NCBI GenBank assembly: GCA_005518185.1
Contig: RKSN01000004.1
Location: 62,001-126,000 of the forward strand
From: Chakrabartia godavariana
GTDB lineage: Bacteria > Pseudomonadota > Alphaproteobacteria > Sphingomonadales > Sphingomonadaceae
DNA: 64,000 nt
Direction: 5' to 3'
Part shown: positions 62,650 through 64,000 of the stretch, in pieces
Position numbering within the stretch: position 1 is the first letter of the stretch
Layout: every line of letters starts with the position of its first letter
Program-made: the position numbers and the translations under genes
Notes under the pieces: generated by a model
What the model saw: only the letters and a program-made list of their open reading frames with translations
The model's database searches: none
What the model was told of the DNA's origin: nothing

Positions 62650-63009
62650 ATGACCAATTGGAATCGTAAGGCTCGGTGGATGACCGGCAGTCTGGTAGTG
62701 GCAGGCACCCTTATCCTTGCCGGCTGTAACGGCAAGGATAAGGGGGCCACGCCGACCCCAACGTCCAGCGCGGCAACAAATGCCACAGATAGCCAGACAT
62801 CATCTGTGCGTGATGACGCCGCGGCTGGAAGCGCCACAGCAGCAGCGGAAGATATGCACAATCGCATGGAAACAGATCAGCGGCAGAGGATGGATCACGA
62901 CAACATGCGGATGGGGCCAGGCATGAACCATCCTGCTTCGCCAGCCCCCAGTACCCCACCGGCAGATCCTGGCGCGGGCATGCAGGGCGGGGGAATGAAA
63001 GATATGTAA
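62650..63009 (+). CDS. Met/His-rich lipoprotein
   Basis: A 119-residue protein with ribosome binding site AAAGGA and a lipobox (LILAGC near residue 26). A Thr/Ala/Ser linker follows, then a Met-rich, His-containing end (DMHNRMETDQRQRMDHDNMR, then GPGMNHP). Likely periplasmic copper/silver binding, by composition only. It is probably co-transcribed with the merR before it, and a 14-bp hairpin follows. Confidence 0.65.
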   Translation: MTNWNRKARWMTGSLVVAGTLILAGCNGKDKGATPTPTSSAATNATDSQTSSVRDDAAAGSATAAAEDMHNRMETDQRQRMDHDNMRMGPGMNHPASPAPSTPPADPGAGMQGGGMKDM

Positions 63010-63049
63010 TCAGGATGGGTGCAGGAACGCCCACGGTATCACCTTGACT

Positions 63050-63080
63050 GGACGCGAGCCGACGCTGTCGGCTCGCGTCC
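63050..63080. terminator. perfect 14-bp hairpin with 3-nt loop
   Basis: GGACGCGAGCCGAC (63050-63063) pairs with 63067-63080 around GCT. It follows the merR-lipoprotein pair. There is no T tract, so it may act with Rho or as an RNA-stability element. Confidence 0.6.
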
Positions 63081-63224
63081 GGCTGGGACGATAGTGTCCT
63101 GGCATGCCACAGTCTCGCGGGCTTCAAATTTTTCTGCAAGTAGCGTGGGTTCCAATTAAGGCATTACAGGCGAATAAATCCAGTGTCTGGATGAGTGAAT
63201 TTTACCTTGATCCGGAGAAAATGT

Positions 63225-63662
63225 ATGTTGGAAAGACGCAAACTACTGGGAGGGGGAGCTGTTCTGCTAGTGGCAGGTGTTACTGGTCAGGCCAGTGGCA
63301 AGAATGATGGCGAACGCGGCATGCCTATGCCAATGCCGATGAAGGATTGCATCGATCTGTGCTGGGCGTCGCATTTGATGTGCCTGGAGACAGCCGCGGG
63401 CCTTACCGTGACGGGGGCCAGCGCCACTGCATTGCAACTCGCTGCGATGTTGAGCGATTGTGCGGAGATCTGCCAAACTACGGCAAACTCCATGATCAGA
63501 CGCTCGCCCTTGCATACGGTGCTCTGTCAGGCTTGTGCCGAGGCTTGTGAGCGGTGTGCCCGTGCCTGTGGCCAACAAGGTAGCGACCCCTCTCTGGCAC
63601 GTTGTGTGGAGAGTTGTCGGAGCTGTTCGGAAAGCTGCAGGCACATGGCGACGATGGGATAA
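63225..63662 (+). CDS. csp1: Csp1-like copper storage protein (Cys-rich four-helix bundle, Tat-exported)
   Basis: A 145-residue protein with a twin-arginine signal (ERRKLLGGGAVLLVAGVTG) and a four-helix bundle of the DUF326/Csp type. Fourteen cysteines line the helices in CxxxC and CxxC spacing: CIDLC, CAEIC, CQACAEACERC, CVESCRSCSESC. Csp1 of methanotrophs uses 13 such Cys to bind about 13 Cu(I) and is Tat-exported. ATG 63225 has GGAG 7 nt upstream. It fits the copper genes around it. Confidence 0.85.
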   Translation: MLERRKLLGGGAVLLVAGVTGQASGKNDGERGMPMPMPMKDCIDLCWASHLMCLETAAGLTVTGASATALQLAAMLSDCAEICQTTANSMIRRSPLHTVLCQACAEACERCARACGQQGSDPSLARCVESCRSCSESCRHMATMG

Positions 63663-63682
63663 TAGGATCTAGCTTCGCACAT

Positions 63683-63688
63683 TACGTA
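63683..63688 (+). promoter_or_regulatory. TACGTA motif upstream of the right-end Met-rich gene
   Basis: CATTACGTATA context, 85 bp before the start at 63773. Confidence 0.45.
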
Positions 63689-63772
63689 TACCGATACGGA
63701 TGCCAGCATTGCATCAACGTGGTCTCAATTTGTTGTTCACGAAGTAACGCAGCAATGGCTGGAGATCGGAAT

Positions 63773-64000
63773 ATGCGTAGGTCAGCAATTTATTTTGCCC
63801 TTTTTGGGCTGGCTGTGGCCGGCACCGGTTACGTATTGGCTGATGAACTTCCTCCCGGAATGAAAGTGGTGCAGGCGCCAAAGCCCAAGGCCACAGCTAC
63901 ACCCGCACCGGGGACGGCGTCTCAAAGTCGTGAACACATGCAGGGCATGGATCATGGCGCGCAGCAGATGCATGATCGGATGATGCATGATCATCAAATG
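63773..64000 (+). CDS. secreted Met/His-rich protein, ADxxPPGMK family, partial
   Basis: Open from ATG 63773 (GGAG 8 nt upstream) to the window edge, 76 codons. The signal peptide ends YVLA-DE. The mature N-terminus ADELPPGMK and the following Lys/Pro/Ala stretch match the protein at 55663-55998. Its Met/His content (HMQGMDHGAQQMHDRMMHDH) is copper-type. The C-terminus lies outside the window. Confidence 0.68.
   Translation, partial: MRRSAIYFALFGLAVAGTGYVLADELPPGMKVVQAPKPKATATPAPGTASQSREHMQGMDHGAQQMHDRMMHDHQM

Overview
The window reads as a 64 kb piece of a high-GC alphaproteobacterial replicon. Gene families, short leaders, GTG starts and many ATGA overlaps fit a sphingomonad (Sphingomonadaceae), but that placement is an inference from protein style. 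No rRNA, tRNA, replication or conjugation gene was seen, so plasmid versus chromosomal island is undecided. The content is accessory: metal efflux, metal-binding secreted proteins, three MerR regulators, a Tn3-family transposon and an IS66 element.

Layout. 1-7 kb: the end of a small secreted protein gene, then a leftward czcCBA operon (Co/Zn/Cd efflux) with a small secreted protein in front. 7-15.6 kb: a universal stress protein; merT plus a GDCCVxC gene opposite an Hg-type merR; a CDF transporter overlapping a cytochrome c-FTR1 permease; a methyltransferase; a second merR with a MAPEG gene; small secreted proteins and a CusF-like lipoprotein. 15.69-19.51 kb: a Tn3-family transposon that has removed the 5' part of a second czcC. 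19.5-27.6 kb: the rest of that operon (czcC remnant, czcB, czcA, a DUF190 gene, a P1B-4 ATPase, a lipoprotein). 27.7-34.4 kb: a leftward cusCBAF copper/silver operon and a Cys-rich secreted protein. 34.4-35.4 kb: a mostly non-coding stretch holding a decayed gene copy. 35.4-39.3 kb: a GH130-type phosphorylase facing a GT4-type glycosyltransferase. 39.9-43.6 kb: a four-gene electron-transfer operon. 43.8-52 kb: a DUF1622 gene, then tal-pgi, gnd, zwf and two HAD phosphatases. 52.2-55.2 kb: a DUF2933/methyltransferase/YHS/DUF5676 operon and an orphan predicted nuclease. 55.3-64 kb: Met/His-rich secreted proteins, an IS66 element with an 8-bp target duplication, a LOG-family gene, an MBL/beta-CASP protein, tandem secreted paralogues, a merR and a Csp1-like Cys-rich Tat protein.

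How it works together. Two CzcCBA-type systems, a P1B-4 ATPase and a CDF protein would export Zn/Co/Cd/Pb-type ions. CusCBAF, the Csp-like protein and several Met-rich secreted proteins would handle Cu/Ag. MerR proteins control the mer and CDF/methyltransferase units through promoters with 19-bp spacers. The tal-pgi-gnd-zwf operon could recycle hexose phosphate to make NADPH, and the electron-transfer operon could carry NAD(P)H electrons to a periplasmic seven-heme cytochrome. Six TACGTA-centred motifs, five of them 60-100 bp upstream of genes in the right half, suggest that part of the right half is one regulon. The electron-transfer operon, this motif set and the GxGHxxFxRG secreted family (two copies plus a decayed third) are the best candidates for undescribed biology.
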